Source of the DNA: UBA4742 sp963734965
GTDB taxonomy: Bacteria; Actinomycetota; Acidimicrobiia; Acidimicrobiales; Acidimicrobilacustridaceae
Direction of reading: 5' to 3'
Assembly: GCA_963734965.1 (NCBI GenBank)
Contig: CAVTJK010000003.1
Coordinates: 930,001-994,000 of the forward strand
DNA: 64,000 bases
In this document: positions 63,425 through 64,000 of the stretch, piece after piece
How the letters are laid out: each line of letters starts with the position of its first letter
Numbering within the stretch: position 1 is the stretch's first letter
Translations under genes and position numbers: made by a program
The notes under the pieces: model-generated
Databases searched by the model: none
The model's input: the letters and a program-made list of their open reading frames with translations, nothing else
What the model was told of the DNA's origin: nothing

Positions 63425-64000
63425 ATGGCCATCGTGGAAGCACGAGGGCGGGCTGATGAGACAGCCGATGGGCACGGGGTCGTAGCTCGCACTCAACATC
63501 AGACACGCTCGTCCCGAGGGGCGTTGGCTCCTCTGGTCGAGTCCATCCTGGGCGAGGACCTGCCCATTGGCTTCGTGGCCTACGACGGCACGAACCTGGG
63601 TCCTCCCGATCCGCTGGCGACGATCGTCTTGCGGTCACCCGACGCCTTACGACGCATCGCGACGGCGCCGGGCGAGCTCGGGCTGGCTCGGGCCTACGTC
63701 GCCGGGGACATCGATTTCGATGGCGATATCTTCGCCGCCCTCGAGATCCGCAAGCGCCTCGACGGAGCCAAGGTCGGGTGGCGCCAGGTGCTGGGCATCC
63801 TGCGCGTGCTCGGACCGCAGGCGTTGCGCCCGCTGCCGGCCCCGGCCGAGGAGTCCAAGCCCCGAGGGCGGCTCCACTCGTTGTCGCGCGACGCATCGGC
63901 CATCTCCCACCACTACGACGTCAGCAACGAGTTCTACGAGCTGCTGCTCGGACCGAGCATGACCTACTCGTGTGCGGTCTGGGACGAGGCCGGCCCTCTC
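63425..64000 (+). CDS. Cyclopropane-fatty-acyl-phospholipid synthase family methyltransferase, N-terminal part
   Basis: The frame is open from the ATG to the window end (192 codons). It reads GFVAYDGTNLGPPDPLATIV LRSPDALRRIATAPGELGLA RAYVAGDIDFDGDIFAALEI and then ISHHYDVSNEFYELLLGPSM TYSCAVWDEAGPL. HHYDVSNEFYELLLGPSMTY SCA is the start of the SAM-dependent catalytic domain of CFA/mycolic-acid methyltransferases, preceded by the usual lipid-binding N-terminal domain of about 150 residues. It would add a methylene or methyl group to unsaturated phospholipid chains. The SAM-binding loop is beyond base 64000. The upstream palindrome suggests control by a lipid-sensing repressor (inference). Confidence 0.85.
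   Translation, partial: MAIVEARGRADETADGHGVVARTQHQTRSSRGALAPLVESILGEDLPIGFVAYDGTNLGPPDPLATIVLRSPDALRRIATAPGELGLARAYVAGDIDFDGDIFAALEIRKRLDGAKVGWRQVLGILRVLGPQALRPLPAPAEESKPRGRLHSLSRDASAISHHYDVSNEFYELLLGPSMTYSCAVWDEAGPL

Overview
The window is very GC-rich (near 70 % by eye), densely coded, and organised into short operons whose genes overlap by ATGA/GTGA. Gene content (coenzyme F420 genes cofD/cofE, DUF3499, DUF5719, a long FtsEX-SecA-RF2 block, GTG starts, leaderless promoters) points to Actinomycetota. The comF / FlgM-like / short hpf / secA / prfB / ftsEX order fits class Acidimicrobiia best; that class call is inference.

Layout. 1-16 kb: end of a glycosyltransferase, methylmalonyl-CoA mutase with its MeaB chaperone, two facing polytopic membrane proteins, an LpdA-like flavoprotein, acyl-CoA carboxylase alpha subunit divergent from birA, a pabB-pabC fusion, an acyl-CoA dehydrogenase and an LCP-family wall ligase. 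16-32 kb: a nucleotide-sugar and glycosyltransferase region (ugd, uxs, fcl, gmd, rmd-like, a mannose-1-P guanylyltransferase, a galE-like epimerase, four GT4 enzymes), interrupted by a Doc remnant, a nitronate monooxygenase and the F420 pair cofE/cofD. 32-47 kb: a giant GT2-membrane fusion, DUF5719, a membrane thioredoxin, ftsH, DUF3499, a CPBP protease, a PTPS-related giant membrane protein, an ALG5-like GT2, phosphomannomutase, Trm112 and a phosphoglucose/phosphomannose isomerase. 47-51 kb: ahcY with a structured leader, an SDR, mtnA. 51-59 kb: comF, FlgM-like, hpf, a pseudo-receiver regulator, secA, prfB, ftsE, ftsX. 59-64 kb: a DUF559/AbiEi-like gene between two palindromes, an enoyl-CoA hydratase, an AI-2E-family permease, a Bax-inhibitor-1 protein and the start of a cyclopropane-fatty-acid synthase.

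How it works together. The isomerase, phosphomannomutase and guanylyltransferase give a full route fructose-6-P to GDP-mannose; Gmd then feeds Fcl (GDP-L-fucose) and the Rmd-like reductase (GDP-D-rhamnose); Ugd and Uxs give UDP-glucuronate and UDP-xylose. These donors can serve the GT4/GT2 enzymes, the large membrane glycosyltransferases and the LCP ligase, so most of 16-47 kb looks like an envelope-glycan factory. AhcY and MtnA recycle SAM by-products.

Two sequence-level facts dominate. First, about half the genes are broken by single-base indels that fall almost always at the third codon position, where two mostly synonymous bases are both written or the base is missing. This looks like strain-polymorphic wobble sites mishandled in the consensus, not gene decay, so these genes are annotated as whole CDS. 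Second, there are three palindromic repeat families: a 47-bp one in four convergent gene junctions, a 41-bp one in two opposite-facing copies, and a third flanking the DUF559 gene. No gap above 300 bases lacks a gene; no rRNA, tRNA, CRISPR or insertion sequence was seen.
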